A DNA stretch of 41,103 bases, taken from Boseongicola sp. Lineage in GTDB: Bacteria > Pseudomonadota > Alphaproteobacteria > Rhodobacterales > Rhodobacteraceae. Below the pieces are notes generated by a model. That model saw only the letters and a list, made by a program, of their open reading frames with translations. It did not search any database and was not told the DNA's origin. The stretch spans positions 1-41,103 of the forward strand of contig JAPPCV010000054.1 in the NCBI GenBank assembly GCA_028824715.1. The letters run 5' to 3'. The position numbers were made by a program, and so were the translations under genes. Positions 1 through 8,095 of this stretch are shown here, piece after piece; position 1 is the first letter of the stretch; the number at the start of each line of letters is the position of its first letter.

Positions 1-46
1 ACTGTTAATCAATTGGTCGTTGGTTCGATCCCAACCGCCGGAGCCA
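1..46 (+). tRNA. tRNA-Asn(GTT), 3' part only
   Basis: The window opens inside the anticodon arm. The loop CTGTTAA carries anticodon GTT. The T arm is seen as stem GTTGG, loop TTCGATC, stem CCAAC, and is followed by the 3' acceptor strand CGCCGGA, discriminator G and an encoded CCA ending at 46. The 5' half lies outside the window. This layout fits bacterial tRNA-Asn. tRNA 3' ends are common integration sites for mobile elements, and here decayed accessory genes follow directly. Confidence 0.9.
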
Positions 47-53
47 ACAAAAA

Positions 54-85
54 CAAGGCCTTAGCGAGCAATCGCCGAGGCCTTG
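54..85 (+). terminator. Hairpin behind tRNA-Asn, probable terminator
   Basis: CAAGGCCT (54-61) pairs perfectly with AGGCCTTG (78-85). A nested stem GCGA (64-67)/TCGC (72-75) closes on loop GCAA. It starts 8 nt after the tRNA CCA end. There is no following T-run, so it may be a weak intrinsic terminator or only an RNA-processing barrier. Confidence 0.5.
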
Positions 86-178
86 ATCGCAACTGATCTT
101 TCAGGTCTCGATGCTTCGAGGCCATTTCCCGAGTTCAGCGATGTCAATCCCGAGGAACTTGCTGCGGATAGTCACGGC

Positions 179-463
179 ATGACACAGGAGACCAAATACG
201 ATGCAATTGTGAAGCCTGTGCTCGAAGAACAACTTGCGCCCGCACAGATAGTCAACTTGTCTGTCACGGAAGACGAGGACGCTGACGGTGAACCGATCCT
301 TGACATCGCCGTTGTGTTCGAAGCGGAAGACGACAGGCTTGACCCGAACCAAGTTGTTGGATTGATACGGCACTTGCGCGGGCCACTGATCGAAATCGGT
401 TCAGACCGCTTTCCGATCCTGTCGTTCATGACACCAGAAGAAGCGGCGGATGCAGCCGCGTGA
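179..463 (+). CDS. Small acidic protein, putative partner (antitoxin-like) of a HEPN protein
   Basis: This 94-residue protein is rich in Asp and Glu. A central strand-rich segment (DGEPILDIAVVFE) is followed by a helix around NQVVGLIRHLRG and a conserved-looking FPILSFMTPEEA end. The ATG at 179 was chosen; an in-frame TTG at 83 would add 32 residues that overlap the hairpin after the tRNA. The stop overlaps the start of the next gene (ATG at 450) by 14 bp, so the two were translationally coupled. Small acidic proteins of this type are, from memory, often encoded directly before short HEPN-domain proteins. That suggests an antitoxin or chaperone role, but the function is inferred from position only. 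The frame is intact although its partner is destroyed. Confidence 0.65.
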   Translation: MTQETKYDAIVKPVLEEQLAPAQIVNLSVTEDEDADGEPILDIAVVFEAEDDRLDPNQVVGLIRHLRGPLIEIGSDRFPILSFMTPEEAADAAA

Positions 464-998
464 TCTTTTTCCAGCGCCAGGACACTGCTGGGCAGGGGCC
501 AGGCTGGTTCGCCGAAACAGTCGGATATCACAAGGGCAACGAGCACAGCCTGGTACGCAATGTTTCACGCAATTTGCCGGATTTGCGCTGACACCCTGGT
601 CGGGAAAACGCCATCTTCAGGAAGCCAATGCGCTTGGAACCAAGCATAACGCGCCGTGGAACGTTTGCATGCCAAGAGACGGCATCGACGGAATCCAATT
701 CCGGCGTTCCCGCCTTGAATATTGGACTTTGCCAATCAGTTCATGGCTCATCAGGAGAAGCGGCACAAAGCTGACTGCGACCCATCACAAAGCTTGACAC
801 GTCACGAAGTCATCACCGCGACTGACACTGCGGAAGTTGCAACAAGAACTGCAAAACGCTGAGATCAAGCACAGAGCACAGGCGCGCATTTGCAGCCTGG
901 ACATTGACGAGACATCGGAACGAATCAATTTGACGGCATCGTTCATTAGCTGTGCTTTGCAAGAGTTGGCGTTCCGGCACGGTGGCCGCTGGGTTTAG
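450..998 (+). pseudogene. HEPN-domain protein (toxin-like), frameshifted and with nonsense codons
   Basis: The start MQPRDLF (450-470) is in one frame. Homology then continues in the frame of 473: SARTLLGRGQAG, then ITRATSTAWYAMFHAICRIC, the HEPN helix with the (S/T)TAYYALFH-like core, and later AWNQA, RAVE, ILDFANQFMAHQEKRHKADC and LTRHEV. This frame is broken by TAA at 647 and TGA at 716. After TGA at 860 the likely C-terminal part (AEIKHRAQARICSLDIDE) is back in the first frame. There are thus at least two frame changes and two internal stops. Intact relatives are about 150-180 residues, mostly helical, and HEPN proteins are often RNases of toxin-antitoxin or defence systems. No functional product is expected. 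Confidence 0.72.
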
Positions 999-1518
999 GC
1001 ATGACAAAGCAGGCCAAAGACGGCGACCGTTACCGAAACCGGTGTCGATGACCCCGCCGGAATCGTCCTTTCAGCCAAGAGAAGTGGAGATGGACAAGGC
1101 ATGCGACATGCCCGGCGAGTCCATCAAGCAGATCCGCCAAGCGTTCATCCGACCGGTGAATGTCCGGCGCACGGTGAGCAGCTGAAACAGCCAATGTGAC
1201 TGCTCGTCATGATCCCCATCGCGTTGGCAACCTCTGCTGGCTCGTCAACATCGCGGCGCTGAGATCCCGAAAGGCCGAGCGGGGCGACAGCCGGTCCGCG
1301 TCCCAAGTGTTGCTCCACACGACATGTACGCATGTTTCGGACGCGTGCGTCCAGCCTTGATCGGCTGGGCGCTTCCCGCGTGTCAGCCGTACGTAGCAAG
1401 CCCCATGGAATCGGCCAGCCCTGGTTCCTTGGCAGGGGCCGTCGGGACGACCGCCAGTCAGGCTGCCGTGACAAGGGTCGCGCGCTTCTTCATTTCCCGC
1501 TCCTCGGTCGGGTGGCCG
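999..1518. other. Gene-poor stretch between the HEPN pseudogene and pobA
   Basis: Short open frames exist on both strands, but none has a recognisable motif, a convincing ribosome site or a plausible composition. The stretch may hold eroded accessory DNA. No insertion-sequence ends or RNA genes were seen. Confidence 0.5.
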
Positions 1519-1538
1519 GGCCGGCAATCGCGCCGGCC
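1519..1538 (-). terminator. Hairpin downstream of pobA
   Basis: GGCCGGC (1519-1525) and GCCGGCC (1532-1538) form a perfect 7-bp stem around loop AATCGC. It begins about 10 nt after the pobA stop codon. It is GC-rich but lacks a U-tract, so it may stop transcription weakly or protect the 3' end. Confidence 0.45.
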
Positions 1539-1547
1539 AGAGTGCAA

Positions 1548-2723
1548 TCAGGCAGCGTATGGCAGGCCGACATACTCATAGGCGAGCGCGTGCTGGGCCG
1601 CTTCAGACGCCAGCAGCAGGTCATAGTCGTTCTCGCGGATTTTCTGGTCGAACGGATCCTCGTCGGGAAACACGTGCAACAGCTTTGTCAGCCGCCACGA
1701 GATGTTCTCGGCAGCCCAGACCCGCATGAGCGCGGTTCCGGAATAGTCGTCGAGCAGGGCGTCGTAGCCGTCCTTGAAGTGCGCCACCAGGGCGCGTTGC
1801 AGGTAATAGACATCGGAAAAGGCCAGGTTCAGGCCCTTGGCCCCGGTCGGCGGCACGATATGGCCTGCGTCACCCGCCAGGAACAGGCTGCCGTGGCGCA
1901 TCGGTTCGCTGACGAAACTGCGCAGGGGCGCAATGGACTTCTCGATCGACGGCCCTGTCTGAATGGTCTTGGCCACGTCAGCCGGGAACCGATGCAACAA
2001 CGTTTCCCAGAACCGGTCGTCAGACCAGTCCTCTGGCGTATCGGACAGCGGCACCTGGATGTAGTAGCGGCTGAGCATCGGGTTGCGCTGGGCCGCCACC
2101 GCCATGCCGTCCTCATGATAGACATAGATGAAGTCGTCGAGCGGCGGCTTCTCGACCATGATGCCAAGCCAGCCGAACGGATAGATGCGCTCGAACTCCT
2201 GGCGATGCGCAGCCGGGATCGCCGGACGCGAGGGGCCGTGAAACCCGTCGCAACCGGCAATGAAGCGACAGTCGACGCGATGCCCTTGGCCGCCCATCCG
2301 ATAGGTCACATGCGGCGAACTGGTCTCGATGTCGTGCAGTGCGACGTCCTTGGCATCGCAGATCACCGCGCCGCCATCGCGTTCGCGGGCGGCATAGAGG
2401 TCTTCGGTGATATAGGTCTGGCCATAGGCCATCATTTGCCGGCCCGTCCACTTCTTGACGTCTATGAAGAAACCGGGGCGGTTCTGCCAAAGGATCCTGG
2501 TTCCGTCCTTCGCCTTGCCCTGGCGGTCCATGCGCTCGCCGAGCCCGTAGTCGCGCAGCAGCTGTGCGGCACCGGCCTCGAGAACGCCCGCCCGAATTCG
2601 ACCGAGCACATGGTCCTTGGACTGACGCTCGAGCACGACGTTGTCGATGCCGTTGGCGTCGAGGATATGGCTGAGCAACAGTCCGGATGGCCCGCCGCCG
2701 ATGATGCAAACCCTGGTCTTCAT
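1548..2723 (-). CDS. pobA: 4-hydroxybenzoate 3-monooxygenase (p-hydroxybenzoate hydroxylase)
   Basis: This 391-residue class A flavoprotein monooxygenase converts 4-hydroxybenzoate to protocatechuate with NADPH and O2, the entry to the beta-ketoadipate route. The FAD Rossmann motif GGGPSG lies at residues 9-14, the DG motif at D159-G160, and the GD motif LAGDAGHIVPPTG around 283-294. Length and the C-terminal NYVGLPY-like end match the family. Compared from memory with the Pseudomonas fluorescens enzyme, substrate Tyr201 and Tyr385 correspond to Y200 and Y384, and Arg214 to R213. Ser212, which contacts the substrate carboxylate, corresponds to A211. No protocatechuate ring-cleavage genes or pobR lie nearby. 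An OsmC-like gene ends 27 bp upstream on the same strand, so the two probably share a transcript. Confidence 0.93.
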   Translation of the reverse strand: MKTRVCIIGGGPSGLLLSHILDANGIDNVVLERQSKDHVLGRIRAGVLEAGAAQLLRDYGLGERMDRQGKAKDGTRILWQNRPGFFIDVKKWTGRQMMAYGQTYITEDLYAARERDGGAVICDAKDVALHDIETSSPHVTYRMGGQGHRVDCRFIAGCDGFHGPSRPAIPAAHRQEFERIYPFGWLGIMVEKPPLDDFIYVYHEDGMAVAAQRNPMLSRYYIQVPLSDTPEDWSDDRFWETLLHRFPADVAKTIQTGPSIEKSIAPLRSFVSEPMRHGSLFLAGDAGHIVPPTGAKGLNLAFSDVYYLQRALVAHFKDGYDALLDDYSGTALMRVWAAENISWRLTKLLHVFPDEDPFDQKIRENDYDLLLASEAAQHALAYEYVGLPYAA

Positions 2724-2750
2724 GGTTTCTCCTTGGACGGAGGCGCGTGG

Positions 2751-3173
2751 TCAGGCGCGCGCGACCTTGATCTTGGTCCTCTGGTCAGTTCTGCAGAGGA
2801 CGTGCAGGAAACAGGTCTGCCCGGAAATTTCAAGCATCTCCTGCGCGGATTCGCCAGGTTCGGAGGTTTCCGGACAGGCATGGGCCTCCACCGGACCGGT
2901 CTCTCCCGCCTTGTCGGTCCGGTCGACGGCGCCAAGGCTGAAACGGGTTTCCCGCACGGTGCGACATTCCGGCAGGTCGAGCCTCAGCGTGGACACGAAG
3001 CGGCCGAACCGGGTCATGAAACAGATCCCGATGCCCGTCTTGATCAGCGCATTGGCGCCCGGAGCGCGGCGATCTTCGGAACTCGGGAACCGAAACGAGG
3101 CGCCACAGGGCGAATGCTGCATCTGCGAGATGTCCGAGACGCCATCTTCGCGCGATTCAGCCACCGCGCCCAT
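2751..3173 (-). CDS. OsmC-like protein upstream of pobA
   Basis: From the internal ATG at 3173 the protein is 140 residues. It has the OsmC/Ohr layout: [12 protein letters not shown], then the long helix [19 protein letters not shown] with the first conserved Cys, and near the end [13 protein letters not shown] with the second Cys region. OsmC-family proteins use two cysteines to reduce organic hydroperoxides. Here a role in protection or chemistry linked to aromatic hydroxylation is only a guess from the shared transcript with pobA. The frame stays open to a GTG at 3389, which would give 212 residues, but the extra part is low-complexity Arg/Thr/Ser/Pro and would leave only 23 bp to the divergent mnmA. 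The usual N-terminal beta strands are hard to see, so the gene may be truncated or divergent. Confidence 0.65.
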   Translation of the reverse strand: MGAVAESREDGVSDISQMQHSPCGASFRFPSSEDRRAPGANALIKTGIGICFMTRFGRFVSTLRLDLPECRTVRETRFSLGAVDRTDKAGETGPVEAHACPETSEPGESAQEMLEISGQTCFLHVLCRTDQRTKIKVARA

Positions 3174-3412
3174 GTTTGGCCGCGGGTCCAGTCCTGCCGC
3201 CGGTGACGCGCCGCCCGATGCCGTGCCCCGGACGGCCGTCGTCGCGGCATCAGCGTGGCTCGGTTGGCGCGCGTTCTCCGGTTCGCACGTGGGCGTGCGC
3301 AGTGGCTGCCCGTCCTCACGGGCTGCGAAGGTCGACCCGCTCCGGAGCCGGACCCTTGTCAGTGACCGCAATTTTCCTGTATTTCGCACTGCATTTCTTT
3401 CACGGTGGCACC

Positions 3413-4558
3413 ATGGCGCTCGACGGGGCCGAAAACCTGAACTCGCTTGGCTTTCCGAAGCTCCCTTCGGAAACCCGTGTCGTCGTGGCCATGTCCGGCG
3501 GCGTGGACAGTTCCGTCGTGGCTGCCGAGCTCGCGCGCGAGGGCTATGACGTGGTGGGCATTACGCTTCAGCTCTATGATCACGGTGCCGCCTTGGCAAA
3601 GAAGGGCGCGTGTTGCGCAGGGGCGGACATCCGCGACGCGCGCCGGGTGGCGGAAGCGATGGGGTTTCCCCACTATGTCCTCGACTACGAGAGCATCTTT
3701 CGTGAAACCGTGATCGACGAGTTTGCGGAAAGCTACCTTGCGGGCGCAACACCGGTGCCGTGCATTCGCTGCAACGAACGCGTGAAGTTCAGGGATCTCC
3801 TGGAGACCGCGCATGACCTCGACGCGGATTGCATGGCCACGGGACATTACATCCAGCGGAAGCTCGGCGAATCGGGGCCGGAGCTGCACATGGCCGCGGA
3901 CCCGGCCCGGGACCAAAGCTACTTTCTGTTCACGACGACGCCGGAACAGCTCGAGTTCCTGCGCTTTCCCCTTGGACACCTGGCTTCCAAGAAGGAGACG
4001 CGCGAACTCGCGAGCGCGCACGGCCTGTCCGTGGCCGACAAGCCCGACAGCCAGGACATCTGCTTCGTCCCAGGCGGCAACTACGCGTCCGTCATCGAGA
4101 AACTGCGTCCAGGGGCCGCCGAGCCCGGCGCGATCGTCCATGTCGACGGCCGCGAAATGGGCATGCACGCGGGCGTCATCCACTACACGGTCGGGCAGCG
4201 GCGGGGCCTCGGAATCGGCGGGCTGGAAGAGCCGCTCTACGTGGTCCGGCTGGATGTCGACAACAAGCGGGTCATCGTAGGGCCGAAGGAAATGCTCGCC
4301 ACCCGCACCGTGCCTGCTCGCGAGATAAACTGGCTTGGAGACGAACCCTTCGACAGCGCGACCGCGTGGACTCTCTCGGTCAGGGTCCGATCGACGAGGC
4401 CGCCGGCAGAAGCCGTGATCCATCCGGTTTCGGCAACAGAAGCGACAATCGAGCTCCTGGCCCCGGAAGAAGGCGTTTCGCCCGGGCAGGCATGCGTCTT
4501 CTACGAAACCGGTGGCAGCCGCGTCTACGGCGGGGGCTGGATCTGGCGCGGGTCATGA
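3413..4558 (+). CDS. mnmA: tRNA-specific 2-thiouridylase MnmA
   Basis: This 381-residue cytosolic enzyme adds sulfur to U34 of tRNA-Lys, -Glu and -Gln, using ATP and a persulfide sulfur donor. The PP-loop SGGVDSS is at 28-34, the catalytic Cys is C120 in [11 protein letters not shown], and the second redox Cys is C217 in DSQDICFV. The C-terminal part contains the usual [13 protein letters not shown] segment. The ATG at 3413 follows CACGGTGGCACC and gives the normal family length; the frame is open further upstream, but those residues look non-coding. Its neighbours are unrelated: pobA/OsmC diverge on the left and lpxB converges on the right. All key residues are present. Confidence 0.95.
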   Translation: MALDGAENLNSLGFPKLPSETRVVVAMSGGVDSSVVAAELAREGYDVVGITLQLYDHGAALAKKGACCAGADIRDARRVAEAMGFPHYVLDYESIFRETVIDEFAESYLAGATPVPCIRCNERVKFRDLLETAHDLDADCMATGHYIQRKLGESGPELHMAADPARDQSYFLFTTTPEQLEFLRFPLGHLASKKETRELASAHGLSVADKPDSQDICFVPGGNYASVIEKLRPGAAEPGAIVHVDGREMGMHAGVIHYTVGQRRGLGIGGLEEPLYVVRLDVDNKRVIVGPKEMLATRTVPAREINWLGDEPFDSATAWTLSVRVRSTRPPAEAVIHPVSATEATIELLAPEEGVSPGQACVFYETGGSRVYGGGWIWRGS

Positions 4559-4662
4559 TCCCGCGAACCGCCCGGACGGTCTCCGGAATCATCGACCGCA
4601 GGGAGTGCGGGATGCCGACAACGGCCTTGGATCCTCAACCGTCTGCGCCGACGGCGGCGGGA

Positions 4663-5841
4663 TCATTCTCCTCGGCCGTAACCGTTTCTCGAAAGCGCCG
4701 CGAGAACCGACCTTGCCGCACGAAGCCCCGGCGTCTCCTCTCCACGACCGAGGCGCGTCATGGTCATTGCCATGGCATCCAGTTGGGCCTCGCGAGCCGC
4801 ATGACCTGACAGCAATTCGTTCATCGCTGCCGCGATTGCAGCAGGCTTGCAGCCCGGCCCCAGGAATTCCGGGACCGTTCTGGTGTCCGTCACAAGGTTG
4901 ACCAGCGTCACGGTGTCAATGGTCGCCAACCGGCTCATCACCTGCCACGACAGCCAGTTCATGTCGTAGGCAACGACCATGGGCGTCGCGTTCGCGGCAA
5001 GCTCCAGCGACACCGTCCCGGATGCGGCCAGGGCAGCGTCAGCAGCGGCAAATGCCGCACGTTTCAGTTCGGAAGCACCGTCACGGGGATCAAGGACGAT
5101 CGGCTCTCCGGGCCATGCACGAACCCCTTCGCGGACAGCCGACGCGACCGGACCCGCAGCGGGGACGACGATACGGACCTCGGGCCGGATTTCCAGAACC
5201 CTGCGCATCGCCTCTCCGAAGACTGGCACGAGGCGCGCGACTTCCTTCGGGCGCGACCCGGGGAGCGCCAGCACGATGGGCGCGTCTCCAGATCCGGTCT
5301 CCGCACGAAATGCCCGGACGTCTTCGGAACCGGCAAGCGGCTCGGCCACGACTGGATGCCCCACGAAATCGCATGTCATTCCCGCTCTTGTCATGTGCGG
5401 GGGCTCAAACGGCAAAAGCGCCAGAACGTGGTCCGTGTAGCGGGCCATCTTCTCCGCCCGCCACGCCCTCCAGGCCCAGACCGACGGGGCCACGTAGTGA
5501 ATGCATCGCATGCCTGGAATCCTTTTCCTGACAGCGCACGCCATGCGTTGCGAAAAGTCCGGCACGTCGATCGTGATCAGCGCATCCGGCTGCCAGGCCA
5601 CGCAATCCGCCACCGCCTCGTTCAATCGCCGGCGAAGCTGCAGGTATTTCGGCAGCACCTCCGCAATTCCCATCACCGACAGCTCGTCCATGGGAAAGAG
5701 GCTCTCCATGCCCTCCGCCTGCATTTCCGGACCCGCAACGCCGCGAAATTCCAGGTCCTGCACCAGGGATCCAAGTCCCCGAATCAATGCCGCGCCCAGC
5801 TTGTCGCCGGAAGCCTCTCCTGCCAGCAGATAGAGCTTCAT
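4663..5841 (-). CDS. lpxB: Lipid-A-disaccharide synthase
   Basis: This 392-residue GT19 glycosyltransferase joins UDP-diacylglucosamine and lipid X into the tetraacyl disaccharide of lipid A, at the inner face of the cytoplasmic membrane. Family features include the start KLYLLAGEASGDKLGA, IDVPDFSQRMA, HYVAPSVWAWR, FVGHPVVAEPL, LALPGSRPKEV and ASGTVSLELA. It is the last gene of the fabZ-lpxA-lpxI-lpxB block, 40 bp after lpxI, so it receives its substrate from the adjacent gene product. A short GC hairpin CGCCG/CGGCG (4646-4659) just past the stop may help end the transcript. The sequence appears complete. Confidence 0.95.
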   Translation of the reverse strand: MKLYLLAGEASGDKLGAALIRGLGSLVQDLEFRGVAGPEMQAEGMESLFPMDELSVMGIAEVLPKYLQLRRRLNEAVADCVAWQPDALITIDVPDFSQRMACAVRKRIPGMRCIHYVAPSVWAWRAWRAEKMARYTDHVLALLPFEPPHMTRAGMTCDFVGHPVVAEPLAGSEDVRAFRAETGSGDAPIVLALPGSRPKEVARLVPVFGEAMRRVLEIRPEVRIVVPAAGPVASAVREGVRAWPGEPIVLDPRDGASELKRAAFAAADAALAASGTVSLELAANATPMVVAYDMNWLSWQVMSRLATIDTVTLVNLVTDTRTVPEFLGPGCKPAAIAAAMNELLSGHAAREAQLDAMAMTMTRLGRGEETPGLRAARSVLAALSRNGYGRGE

Positions 5842-5881
5842 GAGATCGACCGGCCCGGCCGGTCAGATGGCACCGGACTCG

Positions 5882-6667
5882 TCACGGTCGGCGCACCCAA
5901 AGAAAGATGCCGGCATCGTCGGCCACCTGCACCGATTTCTCGCGATCCAGCACCATGACTCCTCCAGCCTCGACGACAATGCCACGGAGTCCCGCTGCCG
6001 CCACGCGGGTCGCGGTGTCAGGGCCTATCGTCGGCAGGTCGACACGACGATCCTGCCCCGGTTTCGGCGCCTTCGCGAAGACTCCTCCCGATCCGTCTGG
6101 CCTACGGACCAGGCTCTCCAGCATCCAGTCGGTGCCGTAGCTCGCCTCGATGGCGACGACCTGCCCTTGATGAACGACGCAGGCCTGGCCGATGTCCGCG
6201 ATGCCGACCGCCACCAGCGCGGCGTCGGCACGGTTGGCATCCTCGATGTCTCCGGGTGCCGGTTGCTTGCGCGTGAGGACGCCGGGAGCCGGCAACAGGT
6301 CAGGGGCAAGTTCGTGTGCCGCGCGAATGACAAATCCCTCCGCCTCGAAAATCTGCAGCAGGATCGCGAGTGCCCCATCGTCCCCCTTCTCAAGCGCCGC
6401 AACGATCCGGTCAACATAGGGCTGGCTGCGCGCTTCGGCCTCGCCGGGTTCGAATTCCGGGCGTCGGACGGCGCCTGCGAAGCAGAGTTCCGTCACGCAA
6501 CGTGCCTTGAGCGCGTCCATGAAGCTTGCAATCCGGTCAAGGCGAAAGGTCAGTTCCGTGCCGATCTCGGGGGACGTGCCATCGATCCGCGCCAATACCG
6601 GCTGCACGGGAACCGCTCGCACAAGATGGCCGGGCAGCCCGCCATTTCCGGCGACCAGCGCCAGCAC
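5882..6667 (-). CDS. lpxI: UDP-2,3-diacylglucosamine pyrophosphatase LpxI
   Basis: The predicted 261-residue protein is the alphaproteobacterial LpxI (DUF1009), which hydrolyses UDP-2,3-diacylglucosamine to lipid X and UMP in place of LpxH. Recognisable parts are the N-terminal LALVAGNGGLPGHLV, FAGAVRRPEFEP, a central GDDGALAILLQIFEAEGF, and a C-terminal portion with KAPKPGQDRRVDLPTIGPDT and GIVVEAGGVMVLD. The frame is open upstream into lpxA, but GTG at 6667 lies one nucleotide past the lpxA TGA and gives the usual N-terminus. Earlier starts would add residues with no family resemblance. It sits between lpxA and lpxB, as is typical in alphaproteobacteria, and is presumably co-translated with them. 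Confidence 0.92.
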   Translation of the reverse strand: MLALVAGNGGLPGHLVRAVPVQPVLARIDGTSPEIGTELTFRLDRIASFMDALKARCVTELCFAGAVRRPEFEPGEAEARSQPYVDRIVAALEKGDDGALAILLQIFEAEGFVIRAAHELAPDLLPAPGVLTRKQPAPGDIEDANRADAALVAVGIADIGQACVVHQGQVVAIEASYGTDWMLESLVRRPDGSGGVFAKAPKPGQDRRVDLPTIGPDTATRVAAAGLRGIVVEAGGVMVLDREKSVQVADDAGIFLWVRRP

Positions 6668-6668
6668 C

Positions 6669-7469
6669 TCAACGCTCCGGCGTGAGATAGCTGCGGTCAG
6701 ACGCGCCCAGGATGAACTCAACGATGTCCCGCACGTAGGCGCTGGAGGTTTCGTCGCCAAGCCGGCGGGCACGGTCCTGGAAGGTGCCTTCTCCCTGCGC
6801 CAGGGTCTGGAAGGCGGCGCGAAGGGCCGTGATGTCTTCCCGGGAGACACCCTTGCGCTTGAGCCCCACGAGGTTCAGCCCTTCAAGCTGCCCCCGCGGC
6901 GCCTGGACAAGGCCGTAGGGAATCACGTCATTCGTGACCATTGTCACCGCGCCGATGATCGCGCCCTTGCCCACGCGAACCCATTGATGGATTCCGGAAA
7001 GCCCGCCGATGATCACGTCGTCCTCGATCACGCAATGACCGGCGATCGCGCCCTGGTTCGCGACGATCACCCGATCTCCAACCTGGGCATCGTGAGCCAC
7101 GTGCGACCCGGTCATGAAAAGACAGTCGTCTCCGACACGGGTCACGCCTACGCCCCCAGCCGTCCCGGTGTTCATGGTCACGCCTTCGCGAATGCGATTC
7201 CTCTTGCCGACAACGAGCCGCGTCCTCTCCCCCTTGTACTTGAGGTCCTGGGGAATCTCGCCCACGACAGCGCCAGGGAAGATCATGGTCCCGTCACCGA
7301 CCTCGGTCTGTCCGGTCACGACGGCATGCGACTTCACGGTAACGCCTTCACCGAGGGTGACCTCCGGGCCGATCACCGAGAAAGGCCCGACATTTGCGCC
7401 TGGCCCGATGACGGCCCCCGCCTCCACAATGGCGAACTCATGGACCGTGGCCTTGGGATCAATGCTCAC
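6669..7469 (-). CDS. lpxA: Acyl-ACP--UDP-N-acetylglucosamine O-acyltransferase
   Basis: LpxA carries out the first step of lipid A synthesis, 3-O-acylation of UDP-GlcNAc. The protein is a left-handed beta helix made of hexapeptide repeats (for example [16 protein letters not shown]). The catalytic His is H126 in GSHVAHD, with H123 beside it; the C-terminal helical part includes [13 protein letters not shown]. An ATG at 7502 is in frame, but GTG at 7469 gives [13 protein letters not shown], the normal LpxA start. That start forms a 4-nt GTGA overlap with the fabZ stop, so 266 residues are preferred. It is translationally coupled with fabZ, balancing fatty acid and lipid A synthesis. Confidence 0.94.
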   Translation of the reverse strand: MSIDPKATVHEFAIVEAGAVIGPGANVGPFSVIGPEVTLGEGVTVKSHAVVTGQTEVGDGTMIFPGAVVGEIPQDLKYKGERTRLVVGKRNRIREGVTMNTGTAGGVGVTRVGDDCLFMTGSHVAHDAQVGDRVIVANQGAIAGHCVIEDDVIIGGLSGIHQWVRVGKGAIIGAVTMVTNDVIPYGLVQAPRGQLEGLNLVGLKRKGVSREDITALRAAFQTLAQGEGTFQDRARRLGDETSSAYVRDIVEFILGASDRSYLTPER

Positions 7470-7921
7470 TTCGGCAAGTCCATCATTGCGGTGAATTCGC
7501 ATTGACAGGCGATCCCGCCGTCCACGGTGGCAACGCCCCTGAACTTCCAGACCTTGCCTCCGCCGCGCAGCTTGGTGATCTCCATCCTGAGAACGTCGCC
7601 AGGCACGACCTTGCGACGAAACTTCACGCCGTCCATCGCCATGAAATAGATCGAGATCCCTTTCTCGGCGAGGCCCAGCCCGATCCCCGCGATCACGGCC
7701 GATGTCTGGGCCATGGCCTCGACCATGTACACGCCCGGAAAGACCGGCTCGCCCGGGAAATGGCCGGCAAAGAAGGGTTCGTTGATCGTGACGTTCTTGA
7801 TCCCGACCCCGCGCTCCGTGCCATCGATCTCGACGACCCTGTCCACGAGCAGGAAAGGAAAGCGATGCGGAATTATCTTCTGGATCAGCCCGATATCCGC
7901 TGTCTTCAATTCATTGCCCAT
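7466..7921 (-). CDS. fabZ: 3-hydroxyacyl-[acyl-carrier-protein] dehydratase FabZ
   Basis: This 151-residue hot-dog-fold enzyme dehydrates beta-hydroxyacyl-ACP in type II fatty acid synthesis. The catalytic His is H54 in [14 protein letters not shown] and the catalytic Glu is E68 in YMVEAMAQ; the N-terminal [14 protein letters not shown] is typical. The ATG at 7921 follows AAGGGATGGCTCC and gives family length, whereas the open frame running further upstream has no homology. It is the first gene of the lpx block here. In most relatives lpxD, and before it bamA/rseP, stands upstream, but here the next upstream gene is a divergent MFS carrier, so the operon promoter must lie in 7922-8095. Confidence 0.95.
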   Translation of the reverse strand: MGNELKTADIGLIQKIIPHRFPFLLVDRVVEIDGTERGVGIKNVTINEPFFAGHFPGEPVFPGVYMVEAMAQTSAVIAGIGLGLAEKGISIYFMAMDGVKFRRKVVPGDVLRMEITKLRGGGKVWKFRGVATVDGGIACQCEFTAMMDLPK

Positions 7922-8095
7922 GGAGCCATCCCTTTTTCTTGAGGTAGCAAGGCGGAACGGTCGCCGCAAGGCGGCGGTTTCCGGACGTGCTCCCGCCGCG
8001 CGGCTCGCCGGAGCCGGGCAGCGGAAGGGATTGAACCTCACCGGGGCACATGCCAGCCTGCACCGAATTGAGCAACCTGACCAACGGGAGGCGAC

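Noticed and set aside
1332-3206. Long plus-strand open frame (624 codons) over pobA
   Set aside because: It is the antisense shadow of pobA, with Arg/His/Gly-rich translation and no family motif; the minus-strand pobA has all catalytic motifs.
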